DNA of 64,000 bases, from assembly GCF_002966125.1 (NCBI RefSeq), contig NZ_CP027062.1, positions 1,488,001 to 1,552,000 of the forward strand, written 5' to 3'. Both the position numbers and the translations under genes were made by a program. Below are positions 16,332 through 26,224 of the stretch, in pieces; position 1 is the first letter of the stretch; each line of letters begins with the position of its first letter. The notes under the pieces are model-generated. The model was given only the letters and a program-made list of their open reading frames with translations, searched no databases and had not been told where the DNA came from. This stretch comes from Pukyongia salina (GTDB lineage Bacteria; Bacteroidota; Bacteroidia; Flavobacteriales; Flavobacteriaceae).

Positions 16332-17193
16332 CGGTACGTAAATTTAAAAAACGTTGAGTGGCGAAAAATGTACTGATCCAGGTGATGATAAGCCCCATCA
16401 GAAAAATAAAAACAAACAACGACACAATTAAAGTACTGTCTCGTGTTAATCCTAATTCGGGGAAGGTTTTGTTGAGATAATATAATACCAATGCCATGCC
16501 TCCCATGGCCAGGACAGAACCTAACATCCCTAATCGAACACTCTTCCATATAAAAGGACGCCTTATAAACTGTTTGGTTGCGCCTACCATCTGCATTGTT
16601 TTAATGGTAAATCGTTTGGCATATACCGAAAGACGGATAGAACTATTTATAAGAAGGATGGCTATAATAAGGAAAACTGCTGCTATTATAAGCACCCACA
16701 AACTAATGCGTTTTACATTTTGCGTAAGCTTCTCGATAAGGGGTTTATCATACCCTATGTCGTCTACAAAAGGTTTGCTTTTTAATTCGGCAATGATCTC
16801 CTCAACTTTTTCGGGAGTGACGAAATCTGCATTCAGGCGTACGTCAATGTTGTTCAATAACGGATTATCACCCAGGTAATCTACATAATCCTCTCCAATT
16901 TCGGCCATGTGAATTTCGGCGGCTTCTTCCTTGGACACATAGTTTGCAGAACGTGTATAATCGGCCATTTGTAAACTTTGCTTCAATTGGTTGATTTCAA
17001 CCTCCTTGGCTGTGTCCTTCAGAAAAATAACTATAGGAACCTGTTCCTTAAAATGATCTGCCACCCGTTTCGAATTCAACACAAGTAGTCCCAGTATCCC
17101 TAATAGGAATAGCACCAGGGAGATGCTAATCACTACCGAGAAATAAGAAGAGATTAAACGTCTTTTTTGATACTTTTCGAATGCTGTAGCCAT
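16315..17193 (-). CDS. ftsX: Cell division protein FtsX
   Basis: FtsX is the membrane half of the FtsEX ABC-type complex that activates septal peptidoglycan hydrolases. The 292-residue protein has one N-terminal transmembrane helix (about 20-42), an extracellular domain and three C-terminal helices (about 168-188, 220-242 and 260-282), the typical FtsX topology. The motif VGATKQFIRRPF precedes the third helix. No ftsE is adjacent, as is common in Bacteroidetes. It heads the operon through truB. Confidence 0.95.
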   Translation of the reverse strand: MATAFEKYQKRRLISSYFSVVISISLVLFLLGILGLLVLNSKRVADHFKEQVPIVIFLKDTAKEVEINQLKQSLQMADYTRSANYVSKEEAAEIHMAEIGEDYVDYLGDNPLLNNIDVRLNADFVTPEKVEEIIAELKSKPFVDDIGYDKPLIEKLTQNVKRISLWVLIIAAVFLIIAILLINSSIRLSVYAKRFTIKTMQMVGATKQFIRRPFIWKSVRLGMLGSVLAMGGMALVLYYLNKTFPELGLTRDSTLIVSLFVFIFLMGLIITWISTFFATQRFLNLRTDELYY

Positions 17194-17334
17194 ACATTAA
17201 GCCTTATCGACCGTAAAAATACAATGAATTTCAGTTCAATTACCTACTAACGAAGAAAGTTTCAACAATCTTATAAATAGGCTTACTTTTGATAGATAAA
17301 TTTAAGAGCGATCAAGTTTAAACTTCTTCAGGAA

Positions 17335-18183
17335 TTGAAAATTTCGCGGCCCGGATTGTGGTTTCCAACTGTCTGGATCTACCTGGTTCCTTTTAGTTTT
17401 GCCACCCAATTCTGGAGCCAAGCTGTATTTTGGATCGGACTCTTCTTCGTCACCTTTCCTTTAAATTATCTTGTCTACGGCCTGAACGATTTTAACGATA
17501 CCAAGGCCGATGCCTACAATAAAAGAAAGGGAAATTTCCTCTTTGGCGCGCGTTTTTCGAAAGAACAACTGAGAGGAACTCCGCTAAAGATAACTATAGT
17601 GGTACTACCGTTTATCATCTTGTTTACCGTATTGGCAGGATATAAGATGTTCTTGTTACTTCTCTTTATGGTTGCCATCAATGTACTATATAATTTCAGG
17701 CCCTTTCGCTTAAAGGAAAGGCCGCCCTTCGAGATCATTATCCAGATTGGCTATGTATTTACTGCTTTGTTCAGTGTGCTTCTGAATGACATTGAAATGA
17801 TCCCCTGGCAAACACTTGTCTACCTGTGTCTCTTTGCTTTTCAGGCGCATCTGGCGGGGGAGATCATGGACATAGAACCCGATAGACAGGGAGGAAAAAG
17901 AACAACCGCCACCGTTATTGGCAGAGTTCCTTCCAAATTGATCATGCTAGGTTTGCTTCTCTCCGAAGTATACATACTTTATTTTTGGTTTAACGATCAT
18001 GTGCTTTCTGCCTTCCTTGCAATATTTTCCAGCTGGCTGGTGATCGATCTGCTGTTTCTATTCAGGGCGAAGCCGTATTCGGTGTTTCAGATGAAACTTT
18101 TTGGAATCGCCATGAACGTTTCGGCTATTTTATCCATGTTATGGATACTGTATTCGGGAAACCTCTTACAGCCTAATTTTTAA
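17335..18183 (+). CDS. UbiA family prenyltransferase
   Basis: The 282-residue integral membrane protein has both Asp-rich motifs that bind the prenyl diphosphate through magnesium: NDFNDTKAD near residue 52 and DIEPDRQGGKRTT near 180. The family transfers prenyl groups to aromatic acceptors (quinone, carotenoid-ring or similar). The acceptor cannot be read from this context. No ATG precedes the conserved N-terminus, so TTG at 17335 is used. Coding-like residues continue upstream (LLQE before LKISRPGLW) to a stop at 17293, so a non-standard or earlier start is possible. Confidence 0.88.
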   Translation: MKISRPGLWFPTVWIYLVPFSFATQFWSQAVFWIGLFFVTFPLNYLVYGLNDFNDTKADAYNKRKGNFLFGARFSKEQLRGTPLKITIVVLPFIILFTVLAGYKMFLLLLFMVAINVLYNFRPFRLKERPPFEIIIQIGYVFTALFSVLLNDIEMIPWQTLVYLCLFAFQAHLAGEIMDIEPDRQGGKRTTATVIGRVPSKLIMLGLLLSEVYILYFWFNDHVLSAFLAIFSSWLVIDLLFLFRAKPYSVFQMKLFGIAMNVSAILSMLWILYSGNLLQPNF

Positions 18184-18215
18184 GGCGAAACGGGCGTACT
18201 TCTGCTTAGAAATCT

Positions 18216-18223
18216 TAAATTTG
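18216..18223 (+). promoter_or_regulatory. Promoter -7 box (TAAATTTG) for leuS
   Basis: Exact TAnnTTTG match 22 bases before the leuS ATG. Confidence 0.55.
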
Positions 18224-18245
18224 CTCCTTCGCACTAAAACAAATT

Positions 18246-21104
18246 ATGAGTCAGTATCATTTTAACGATATCGAAGCCAAATGGCAGCAATTCTGGGCCG
18301 AAAATAAGACCTTCAAAGCCGAAAATAAAAGCGATAAGCCAAAGTACTATGTGCTTGATATGTTCCCCTATCCTTCTGGAGCAGGGCTGCATGTAGGGCA
18401 TCCGCTAGGCTATATTGCCAGCGATGTTTATACCAGGTACAAGCGCCATAAAGGTTATAATGTTCTGCATCCTATGGGATACGATAGTTTTGGTTTACCT
18501 GCCGAACAATATGCAATTCAAACCGGGCAGCACCCTGCCGAAACCACCTTGGTGAATATAGAAGGAGGCGTGGATAAAAGCGGTACCACCATCAAAGGCT
18601 ACAGAAAGCAGTTGGATAAGATAGGTTTTTCGTTCGACTGGAGCCGGGAGGTACGCACCTCCGATCCCAAATATTACAAATGGACCCAGTGGATCTTTAT
18701 TCAGTTATTCGAAAGCTGGTATGATAAGGATGCCGATAAGGCAAAAGATATAAATGAACTTATCTCTATATTTTCTTCGGAAGGGAATACACAGGTAAAT
18801 GCCGCTTGCGATGATGATGTTGCTATGTTTACGGCAGACGAATGGAATTCATTCACTTCAGAAGAACAACAACAAATACTCCTTAAATACAGGCTCACCT
18901 ACCTGGCCGAAACCGAGGTAAACTGGTGCCCCGAACTGGGGACCGTACTGGCCAACGATGAGGTAGTGAACGGGGTTTCGGAACGAGGGGGATATCCCGT
19001 TATACGAAAAAAAATGATGCAGTGGAGTATGCGGATCACCGCCTATGCACAGCGCCTGCTGGATGGTTTGGAAACGATCGACTGGCCACAGCCGCTAAAG
19101 GATTCGCAAACAAACTGGATAGGCCGCTCCGAAGGTGCCATGGTCTCTTTCAATCTGCAAGGATTTGAAGACACGATAGAGGTCTTCACTACCCGCCCAG
19201 ATACCATCTTTGGAGTAAGCTTTATGACGCTTGCCCCGGAGCACGAACTAGTGGCTAAAATTACTTCCGAAGCACAAAAAGAAGAAGTGAAAGCCTATGT
19301 GGAAGCTACTGCCAGGCGTAGTGAGCGGGAACGTATGGCCGACGTGAAAACTATCTCGGGAGTATTCACCGGAGCCTATGCGGTACATCCTTTCAGTGGG
19401 GAGAAGATCCCTGTATGGATTGGGGATTATGTGCTAGCCGGTTATGGTACAGGAGCCGTGATGGCGGTACCTTGCGGAGATCAACGGGATTACGATTTTG
19501 CCAAACATTACAAGCTTCCCATCCCCAATATTTTTGATGGGGTGGATATTTCCGAAGAGGCTTTTGCCGATAAGGAAAATACGGTGATCGCTAACAGCGA
19601 TTTCCTGGACGGTCTCACCTACAAGGAGGCCACACGTAAGGTTATAGAAGCCTTGGAAGCAAAAGGAGCCGGATATGGAAAGGTGAATTACCGTTTGCGC
19701 GACGCTGTATTTTCTAGGCAACGCTATTGGGGTGAACCCTTCCCGGTTTATTATAAGGACGGTCTCCCACAGATGATAGAAACCGAACATCTGCCTTTAG
19801 TCCTTCCCGAAGTGGAGAAGTACTTACCTACCGAGGATGGTGATCCACCCTTGGGGCGTGCCGATGTATGGGCGTGGGATACAGTCGGGAAAGCGGTGGT
19901 AAGTAATGAGCTTATAGATCACAAAACAGTATTTCCTCTCGAATTGAATACTATGCCGGGCTGGGCAGGAAGCAGCTGTTATATGTTCCGTTATATGGAT
20001 CCGCATAACGAACAAGAGTTTGCCAGTAAGGCGGCTTTAGATTACTGGAAGAACGTAGATCTATACATTGGGGGTAGTGAGCATGCTACCGGGCACTTAT
20101 TATACAGCCGTTTTTGGACCAAGTTCATGTACGATCGTGGCCATCTGCCGGTGGAGGAACACGCAAAAAAGCTCATCAACCAGGGGATGATCCTGGGGGA
20201 GAGCGCTTTTGTTTATCGAGTTGAAGGCGAAAACACTCTTGTTACGGAGAGTAAAAGGAATGATTTATCTGTTCAGCCAATACACGCAGATGTATCCATA
20301 GTAAATCTATCAAACGAACTAGACATAGAAGCCTTTAAAAATTGGCGACCGGAATTTGAGAATGCCAAATTCATCACCGAAGAAGACGGTACGTTTAAAG
20401 TGGGCCGGGAGGTAGAGAAAATGTCCAAGTCCAAGTACAATGTAGTTAACCCCGACGACATTTGTAATCGTTATGGAGCCGATACCCTGCGAATGTACGA
20501 GATGTTCCTTGGCCCACTAGAACAGGCCAAGCCCTGGAGTACAGCCGGGATCACCGGAGTACACAGCTTCCTTAAGAAACTGTGGAAGTTGTATCACAGT
20601 GGTGCTGAAGGGAGTTTCAATGTAAGCGAGGATGCAGCGACGAAAGACAATTTGAAGACCCTGCATAAAACCATAAAGAAAGTAGAAGAAGATATTGAGA
20701 ACTTCAGTTTTAATACCTCGGTTTCTACTTTTATGATCGCAGTGAACGAACTCACTGCCCAGAAGTGTGCCTCGCGTGAAATATTAGAACCTTTACTCAT
20801 CCTCATCTCACCATATGCACCTCATATAGCCGAGGAATTATGGAGTAAACTGGGGCATAGTGAAAGTATTTCAACAGCCGAGTTCCCTAAGTTCGACCAA
20901 AGCTATCTGGTGGAAAGCATAAAGGAGTACCCTGTTTCCTTTAATGGCAAGATGCGATTTAAGATGGAGTTGCCACTGGATATGAGTAAAGATGACATCG
21001 AGGCTGCCGTAATGGCACATGAGCGAACAGCCCATTATTTGGAAGGTAGAACGCCAAAGAAGGTAATTGTTGTGCCCGGGAAGATCATCAATATAGTAGG
21101 TTAA
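18246..21104 (+). CDS. leuS: Leucine-tRNA ligase
   Basis: LeuS is a class I synthetase that charges tRNA-Leu and edits mischarged products. The HIGH motif is present as HVGH near residue 49 and KMSKS near residue 725. The CP1 editing domain (about 240-430, TTRPDTIFGVS) is intact. At 952 residues it is longer than typical enzymes. The extra length includes an acidic insertion before the WCPELG zinc-like segment, about residues 160-215, and a second insertion near 655-700 before KMSKS. Both are consistent with Bacteroidetes LeuS. Confidence 0.98.
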   Translation: MSQYHFNDIEAKWQQFWAENKTFKAENKSDKPKYYVLDMFPYPSGAGLHVGHPLGYIASDVYTRYKRHKGYNVLHPMGYDSFGLPAEQYAIQTGQHPAETTLVNIEGGVDKSGTTIKGYRKQLDKIGFSFDWSREVRTSDPKYYKWTQWIFIQLFESWYDKDADKAKDINELISIFSSEGNTQVNAACDDDVAMFTADEWNSFTSEEQQQILLKYRLTYLAETEVNWCPELGTVLANDEVVNGVSERGGYPVIRKKMMQWSMRITAYAQRLLDGLETIDWPQPLKDSQTNWIGRSEGAMVSFNLQGFEDTIEVFTTRPDTIFGVSFMTLAPEHELVAKITSEAQKEEVKAYVEATARRSERERMADVKTISGVFTGAYAVHPFSGEKIPVWIGDYVLAGYGTGAVMAVPCGDQRDYDFAKHYKLPIPNIFDGVDISEEAFADKENTVIANSDFLDGLTYKEATRKVIEALEAKGAGYGKVNYRLRDAVFSRQRYWGEPFPVYYKDGLPQMIETEHLPLVLPEVEKYLPTEDGDPPLGRADVWAWDTVGKAVVSNELIDHKTVFPLELNTMPGWAGSSCYMFRYMDPHNEQEFASKAALDYWKNVDLYIGGSEHATGHLLYSRFWTKFMYDRGHLPVEEHAKKLINQGMILGESAFVYRVEGENTLVTESKRNDLSVQPIHADVSIVNLSNELDIEAFKNWRPEFENAKFITEEDGTFKVGREVEKMSKSKYNVVNPDDICNRYGADTLRMYEMFLGPLEQAKPWSTAGITGVHSFLKKLWKLYHSGAEGSFNVSEDAATKDNLKTLHKTIKKVEEDIENFSFNTSVSTFMIAVNELTAQKCASREILEPLLILISPYAPHIAEELWSKLGHSESISTAEFPKFDQSYLVESIKEYPVSFNGKMRFKMELPLDMSKDDIEAAVMAHERTAHYLEGRTPKKVIVVPGKIINIVG

Positions 21105-21164
21105 AATTTAGCACACTTTTTGCTAATAAGATTGTATATTAAAACAGTAAAAAATTTATAAGCT

Positions 21165-21857
21165 ATGATGGGATATTATATACTCGCGGGTGTGATCTTT
21201 TTAGTGAGCATGTATGTGAGTAACCGCTTAAAGAGTAAATTTAGAAAGTACTCTAAAGTGCATTTGCAAAATGGAATGAGCGGAAAGGAGATTGCCGAAA
21301 AGATGTTAAGTGATAATGGTATTTACGACGTTGAGGTAGTATCTACCCCGGGAATGCTAACAGACCATTATAACCCGAAAACTAAAACAGTTAACCTTAG
21401 CGAAGGGGTTTATATGCAACGTAATGCTGCCGCTGCTGCGGTCGCAGCGCATGAATGTGGTCATGCCGTACAGCATGCCACGGCATATGGTTGGTTGCAG
21501 ATGCGTTCGTCCATAGTCCCTATGGTAGGTGTAGCCAGTAAGCTGTCTAATTTCGTGATCATGGCGGGGCTTGTACTTACCTTTTCAGGGCTTGCGTTTG
21601 GGAATTGGGTGTTTTTAATTGGGATAGGTTTGTTTGCTATGACAACCGTGTTTTCATTTATCACCCTGCCTGTAGAATACGATGCCAGTAACAGGGCATT
21701 GGCCTGGCTTCAGAATAACAATATGGTAAATGAGCAGGAATACGCCGGCGCGAAGGATGCGCTTAAATGGGCCGCCAGAACCTATGTGGTAGCCGCCCTG
21801 GGTTCTTTGGCTACGTTGCTGTATTTTATAAGTATCTTCCTGGGAGGAAGGGACTAA
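21165..21857 (+). CDS. Membrane-bound zinc metallopeptidase (YugP-like)
   Basis: The 230-residue protein has an N-terminal transmembrane helix, the zinc motif HECGHAVQH near residue 101, two further hydrophobic helices (about 122-165) and the segment PVEYDASNRAL, which provides the third zinc ligand region. It matches the neutral zinc metallopeptidase family typified by Bacillus YugP, whose substrates are unknown. The start is either of two adjacent Met codons. A strong bidirectional-looking terminator follows. Confidence 0.93.
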   Translation: MMGYYILAGVIFLVSMYVSNRLKSKFRKYSKVHLQNGMSGKEIAEKMLSDNGIYDVEVVSTPGMLTDHYNPKTKTVNLSEGVYMQRNAAAAAVAAHECGHAVQHATAYGWLQMRSSIVPMVGVASKLSNFVIMAGLVLTFSGLAFGNWVFLIGIGLFAMTTVFSFITLPVEYDASNRALAWLQNNNMVNEQEYAGAKDALKWAARTYVVAALGSLATLLYFISIFLGGRD

Positions 21858-21870
21858 CAAGATATTTCAT

Positions 21871-21897
21871 AAACCCGCTTTAGAGCGGGTTTTTTTA
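21871..21897. terminator. Bidirectional intrinsic terminator
   Basis: AAACCCGCT pairs with AGCGGGTTT and T follows on the plus strand. It separates convergent genes and reads as a hairpin with A/T flanks on both strands. Confidence 0.88.
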
Positions 21898-23265
21898 TCC
21901 CGCTATATTATCCGGATTATAACCCAGGTAATCGGTAAATTTTTCTTTAAAATTAATTCCGAATGATTCCAGTTCCTTAAGAATAGGCTCGTAAATTTCC
22001 CTGGCGATAGGCCTTAGCACTCCTGGAGTTGTAATTTCTTTATTCAATATTTTAAGGGCCGCTATGGCCACTGGTAGTCCAACGGTTTTCGCCATGGCAG
22101 TATATGTTTGGTCTTCGCCTTTTACTACCATATTACTATCGATCTGTTTCTTAACGCCATCCAACTCGTACCCAAACTTATGGTACATCACGATCATATC
22201 CTTGTCGTGTTCCTTCAAGGTCCATTTATCCATTAATATCTTCTGAAGCGCCTGAGCCGGGGTTGCATCTTTGAGTCCGATCTTTTTGTCCTTATTGAAA
22301 ATATCAAGCTCGAGTAATTTGTCCCACATAAGATCATCCTGATCGATCTTGAGGTTATGGCGTAGTTTAAGTTCTACCGAATCGGTTGGCGAATATGGAA
22401 GAAAGAGATTTACAAACTGGCGATAGGAAAGCTCTTCCGAATTAGGAATGATATAACTATCGTCTGTCATTCCCAATTGTACAAAGCTATTCCAGGCTTT
22501 ACTGAAACCAACCCGTCGGATGGTCCCTCTATATAACGTAAGTATATCTTCAAGGTCGTAAATGCTTCTGTATTTTAGTGAGTTTCGGTTGGCGTAGGCT
22601 TCAAATCGTCCATACCCTTCAATTTCCAGGAATTCGGTTCTTCGGAAAAGTCTGTGATACGGAATATACTTATATGTTCCTTCCTGTATGAACTCTGCAG
22701 CACCTCCCTGTCCCGCAAGCACTACGTTTCTCGGGTTCCAGGTGAACTTGTAGTTCCACAGATTATCGTCACTCTCGGGAGCTACCAATCCGCCGGTAAA
22801 CGACTCGAACATCAGCATTTTTCCTCCATTGTCCCTTATGCGGTCTATAACCTGCATGGCGCTCATGTGATCTATCCCGGGATCCACCCCGATCTCATTC
22901 ATAAATACCAGCCCTTTGGCTTCTACTTTATTGTGCAAGCTCTGCATTTCGTCACTTACATAAGAGGCGGTCACCATATGAATTCCAAATTCTAAACAGT
23001 CACGAGCTACTTCTATATGGTAACGTGCCGGTAACATGGAAATCACCAGGTCGCTGTTTTGCACGGCATCACGACGTTCTTGTTCATTATGTACATCCAA
23101 TACCTCGGCGACGGCATTGGGGTGCCCGGCGGCCAATTTCTTTGCATTATTGATAGAAATATCCCCTATAGTGAGGAAAAGTTCTTCTTCCTGCGATTTA
23201 TTTAATAAATATTGAACCAGGCTGGTTGCCGAACGGCCGGCACCTATAATTAATATGTTTCGCAT
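21895..23265 (-). CDS. Saccharopine dehydrogenase family protein
   Basis: The 456-residue protein has a Rossmann NADP-binding N-terminus (ILIIGAGRSATSLV), the substrate-domain segment NEIGVDPGIDHMSAM near 125, and the family's C-terminal part. Related enzymes interconvert saccharopine with lysine/2-oxoglutarate or glutamate/aminoadipate semialdehyde. In Bacteroidetes the role may be lysine degradation or another amine condensation, and no partner lysine gene is nearby. The length agrees with the LYS9-type subfamily. It converges with the metallopeptidase gene across a shared terminator. Confidence 0.9.
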   Translation of the reverse strand: MRNILIIGAGRSATSLVQYLLNKSQEEELFLTIGDISINNAKKLAAGHPNAVAEVLDVHNEQERRDAVQNSDLVISMLPARYHIEVARDCLEFGIHMVTASYVSDEMQSLHNKVEAKGLVFMNEIGVDPGIDHMSAMQVIDRIRDNGGKMLMFESFTGGLVAPESDDNLWNYKFTWNPRNVVLAGQGGAAEFIQEGTYKYIPYHRLFRRTEFLEIEGYGRFEAYANRNSLKYRSIYDLEDILTLYRGTIRRVGFSKAWNSFVQLGMTDDSYIIPNSEELSYRQFVNLFLPYSPTDSVELKLRHNLKIDQDDLMWDKLLELDIFNKDKKIGLKDATPAQALQKILMDKWTLKEHDKDMIVMYHKFGYELDGVKKQIDSNMVVKGEDQTYTAMAKTVGLPVAIAALKILNKEITTPGVLRPIAREIYEPILKELESFGINFKEKFTDYLGYNPDNIAG

Positions 23266-23334
23266 CTAACGGTTTTTCGTAATTTTAGGGACTTCGTTAT
23301 TCAAGGACGAATGTACTAAAATGTAATATCTATC

Positions 23335-23733
23335 ATGATACAATTTGATAAAAAAATAACGGTCACGGCCTCCTTATTAGCTGCTTTAACTATTGGTATT
23401 GGGGCCTTTGGAGCACACGGACTTGAGAAACTGGTTGAAGGTGATGCGCTTGCGAGTTTCGAAACCGGAGTGAGATATCAGATGTATCATGTAATTGCCC
23501 TGCTAATATTGGGATTTGCCACAGTGATCCCCGCCCGTATTCGTAAATGGGTGTTCTGGTTATTTCTGGGTGGGATTGTCCTCTTTTCGGGATCGATCTA
23601 TCTGCTTGCACTTCGCACTTTGTTTTCGTTCGACCTTTCATTTTTAGGGCCTGTTACCCCGGTTGGAGGGTTATTATTGATAATTGGGTGGCTTAGACTG
23701 GCTTATGGATTGTTAACAATTAACAGGGGATAA
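23335..23733 (+). CDS. DUF423 family membrane protein
   Basis: The 132-residue protein has four predicted transmembrane helices and the family signature GIGAFGAHGLEK, followed by FETGVRYQMYHVIALL. DUF423 proteins (YwdK/YgdD-like) are widespread small membrane proteins without an assigned function. It lies upstream of pckA, which has its own promoter box. Confidence 0.92.
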   Translation: MIQFDKKITVTASLLAALTIGIGAFGAHGLEKLVEGDALASFETGVRYQMYHVIALLILGFATVIPARIRKWVFWLFLGGIVLFSGSIYLLALRTLFSFDLSFLGPVTPVGGLLLIIGWLRLAYGLLTINRG

Positions 23734-23770
23734 TTATCTTAATCTTACGGTCTATCTGTTACGATTTTGT

Positions 23771-23778
23771 TATTTTTG
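23771..23778 (+). promoter_or_regulatory. Promoter -7 box (TATTTTTG) for pckA
   Basis: Exact TAnnTTTG match 23 bases before the pckA ATG. Confidence 0.6.
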
Positions 23779-23801
23779 TAGCCTACAACAACAACATAAT
23801 A

Positions 23802-25403
23802 ATGATCGATCACAATCAAATTTCGAAATCGATTTCGTTAGAAAATTACGGAATCGCCGATGCGAGAGTTAAGTATCAATTATCTTCTGAAAAACTTCAT
23901 AGTGAAACATTAAGAAAAGGCCAGGGTACGGAGGCAGATTCCGGAGCTTTGGCGGTTAATACTGGTGAATTTACCGGAAGATCACCACTAGACAGATTTA
24001 TTGTAAAAGACGAGATCACCAGCGACAGGGTGTGGTGGGGAAAGATCAATATTCCATTCGATCCAGATAAATTTGATGCCTTGTACGATAAGATCACCTC
24101 CTATTTATCCGGTAAGGATGTGTATGTTCGCGATTGCTACGCATGTGCCGACCCTAATTACCGTACTAATATCAGGGTTATCAACGAATATCCCTGGAGC
24201 AACCTATTTGTATTCAATATGTTCCTTCGTCCTGAAGAGGAAGAACTGGAAGGATTTGATCCTGAATGGACCGTAGTGAACGCACCAGGGTTTATGGCCG
24301 ATCCGGAAGTGGACGGTACCCGACAGCATAATTTTGCTATTTTAAACTTTACGAGAAAAATTGCCATCGTTGGTGGTACGGGTTATACCGGAGAGATTAA
24401 AAAAGGGATCTTTTCAGCCCTTAACTTTGAACTCCCTGTATTTAAGAAGACTTTGCCGATGCACTGTTCTGCCAATGTGGGTAACGACGGTGAAACGGCG
24501 ATCTTTTTCGGTCTTTCCGGAACAGGAAAAACAACTTTATCTGCAGATCCCGATCGAAGATTAATTGGAGATGACGAACACGGCTGGACAGCAGAGAATA
24601 CGGTCTTTAATTTTGAAGGTGGATGTTACGCCAAGGTTATCGATCTCACCGAAGAGAACGAACCGGATATTTATCGGGCAATAAAACCAGGAGCCATCCT
24701 CGAAAATGTGATCATGGATGAAAACGGGAAAGTAGATTTTTCCGATACTTCGATCACTCAAAATACTCGAGTGAGCTACCCAATATATCATATTGACAAT
24801 ATCCAGGTCCCTTCTATAGGGCATAATCCGAAGAATATTTTCTTTCTAACGGCCGATGCCTTCGGGGTGCTACCTCCTATCTCTAAACTTACACCCGGTC
24901 AAGCTGCTTACCACTTTATAAGTGGTTATACAGCAAAAGTTGCGGGTACCGAAGAAGGGATCGATGAGCCGTTACCAAGCTTTTCAGCTTGCTTTGGGGC
25001 TCCATTCATGCCCTTACACCCAACAAAATACGCCGAAATGCTTAGCGCTAAAATGAAGGATGCAGGAGTAGACGTTTGGTTGGTGAACACCGGTTGGACC
25101 GGAGGACCCTATGGAACCGGGAAACGTATGAAATTGAAATATACCAGGGCTATGATCACTGCTGCCCTGGAAGGCAAACTGTCTAATGTTAACTACCATG
25201 TTCATCCTATTTTTGGTTTGAACATCCCACAGGAATGTCCCAACGTGCCATCCGAAGTTCTTAATCCAAGAGATACCTGGGCGGATAAGGAGGCCTATGA
25301 TAGAAAAGCAAAACAGCTGGCCCAGTCCTTTAAGAATAACTTCGAGAAATTTGCCGAATACGCAAACGAAGAGATCATGGCCGGGGCACCCATCTCTGAG
25401 TAG
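23802..25403 (+). CDS. pckA: Phosphoenolpyruvate carboxykinase (ATP)
   Basis: PckA converts oxaloacetate and ATP to phosphoenolpyruvate, the entry to gluconeogenesis. Over 533 residues the sequence has the NTGEFTGRSP substrate segment, the kinase P-loop GLSGTGKTTLS near residue 242, the metal-binding DDEHGW and the C-terminal NTGWTGGPYGTG. The length and motifs are those of the ATP-dependent family. A perfect hairpin terminator follows. Confidence 0.98.
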   Translation: MIDHNQISKSISLENYGIADARVKYQLSSEKLHSETLRKGQGTEADSGALAVNTGEFTGRSPLDRFIVKDEITSDRVWWGKINIPFDPDKFDALYDKITSYLSGKDVYVRDCYACADPNYRTNIRVINEYPWSNLFVFNMFLRPEEEELEGFDPEWTVVNAPGFMADPEVDGTRQHNFAILNFTRKIAIVGGTGYTGEIKKGIFSALNFELPVFKKTLPMHCSANVGNDGETAIFFGLSGTGKTTLSADPDRRLIGDDEHGWTAENTVFNFEGGCYAKVIDLTEENEPDIYRAIKPGAILENVIMDENGKVDFSDTSITQNTRVSYPIYHIDNIQVPSIGHNPKNIFFLTADAFGVLPPISKLTPGQAAYHFISGYTAKVAGTEEGIDEPLPSFSACFGAPFMPLHPTKYAEMLSAKMKDAGVDVWLVNTGWTGGPYGTGKRMKLKYTRAMITAALEGKLSNVNYHVHPIFGLNIPQECPNVPSEVLNPRDTWADKEAYDRKAKQLAQSFKNNFEKFAEYANEEIMAGAPISE

Positions 25404-25420
25404 TTTAAGATTTAACATAA

Positions 25421-25453
25421 AAAAACGCGCTGGGAAACCAGCGCGTTTTTTTT
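25421..25453. terminator. Bidirectional intrinsic terminator between pckA and hemD
   Basis: AAAAACGCGCTGG pairs with CCAGCGCGTTTTT around GAAA, with T-runs on both strands. Confidence 0.92.
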
Positions 25454-25466
25454 ATATCGATACGTG

Positions 25467-26213
25467 TTATTTCTTATTGACCTCTTTTATGTATTTCTCG
25501 AGGGCCATAGTCATACTTGGCGTTTCCGGTGTTGGCGCCTTGATGTCTACCCGCAGGCCATTATCGGTAGCCGCCTGGATGGTAGTATTACCAAAAACAG
25601 CGATTCGCGTATTATTTTGTTCGAAATCGGGGAAATTCTCTAAAAGAGACTGTATCCCACTTGGGCTAAAGAATACAAGGATGTCGTAATAAACGTTACG
25701 CAGATCGGACAGATCGCTCACTACGGTCTTGTAAAATGTAGCTTTTTTCCAGTTTACTGTCAACTCATCCAAGATAGTGGGAACTTCCGGTTTTAGTTTA
25801 TCGGAAGAAGGCAATAGGAATTTTTCTGTTTTATATTTCTTGATCAGAGGTGTTAATTCCTGGAATGTGCGTTTTCCAACATAGATCTTTCTCTTTCGGT
25901 AAACCACATATTTCTGAAGATAATAGGCTACAGCCTCACTCTGGCAGAAATATTTCATGGTATCGGGAACCTTAAAACGCATCTCATCTGCAATACGGAA
26001 GAAATGATCTACCGCATTACGACTGGTAAGAATAATGGCCGTGTAGTTTACAAGGTCGACCTTTTGCGAACGTACCTCTTTACTGGAAACACCTTCTACA
26101 TGAATAAAAGGCCTGAAATCAATTTTCACCTTTTGTTTCTCGATCAAATCGAAATACGGTGAATTTTCAACTTTAGGCTCCGGCTGTGATACCAAAATAG
26201 TCTTCACTTTCAT
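25467..26213 (-). CDS. hemD: Uroporphyrinogen-III synthase
   Basis: HemD cyclises hydroxymethylbilane to uroporphyrinogen III with inversion of ring D, on the path to heme and siroheme. The 248-residue protein matches the HEM4 bilobal fold, with ILTSRNAVDHFF near residue 60, the interlobe region, and the FFSPSGIQSLL motif near 180. HEM4 sequences are weakly conserved, so the call rests on these motifs plus length. DUF4271 lies 11 bases upstream in the same direction; other heme genes are absent here. Confidence 0.9.
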   Translation of the reverse strand: MKVKTILVSQPEPKVENSPYFDLIEKQKVKIDFRPFIHVEGVSSKEVRSQKVDLVNYTAIILTSRNAVDHFFRIADEMRFKVPDTMKYFCQSEAVAYYLQKYVVYRKRKIYVGKRTFQELTPLIKKYKTEKFLLPSSDKLKPEVPTILDELTVNWKKATFYKTVVSDLSDLRNVYYDILVFFSPSGIQSLLENFPDFEQNNTRIAVFGNTTIQAATDNGLRVDIKAPTPETPSMTMALEKYIKEVNKK

Positions 26214-26224
26214 AGGCTACACTT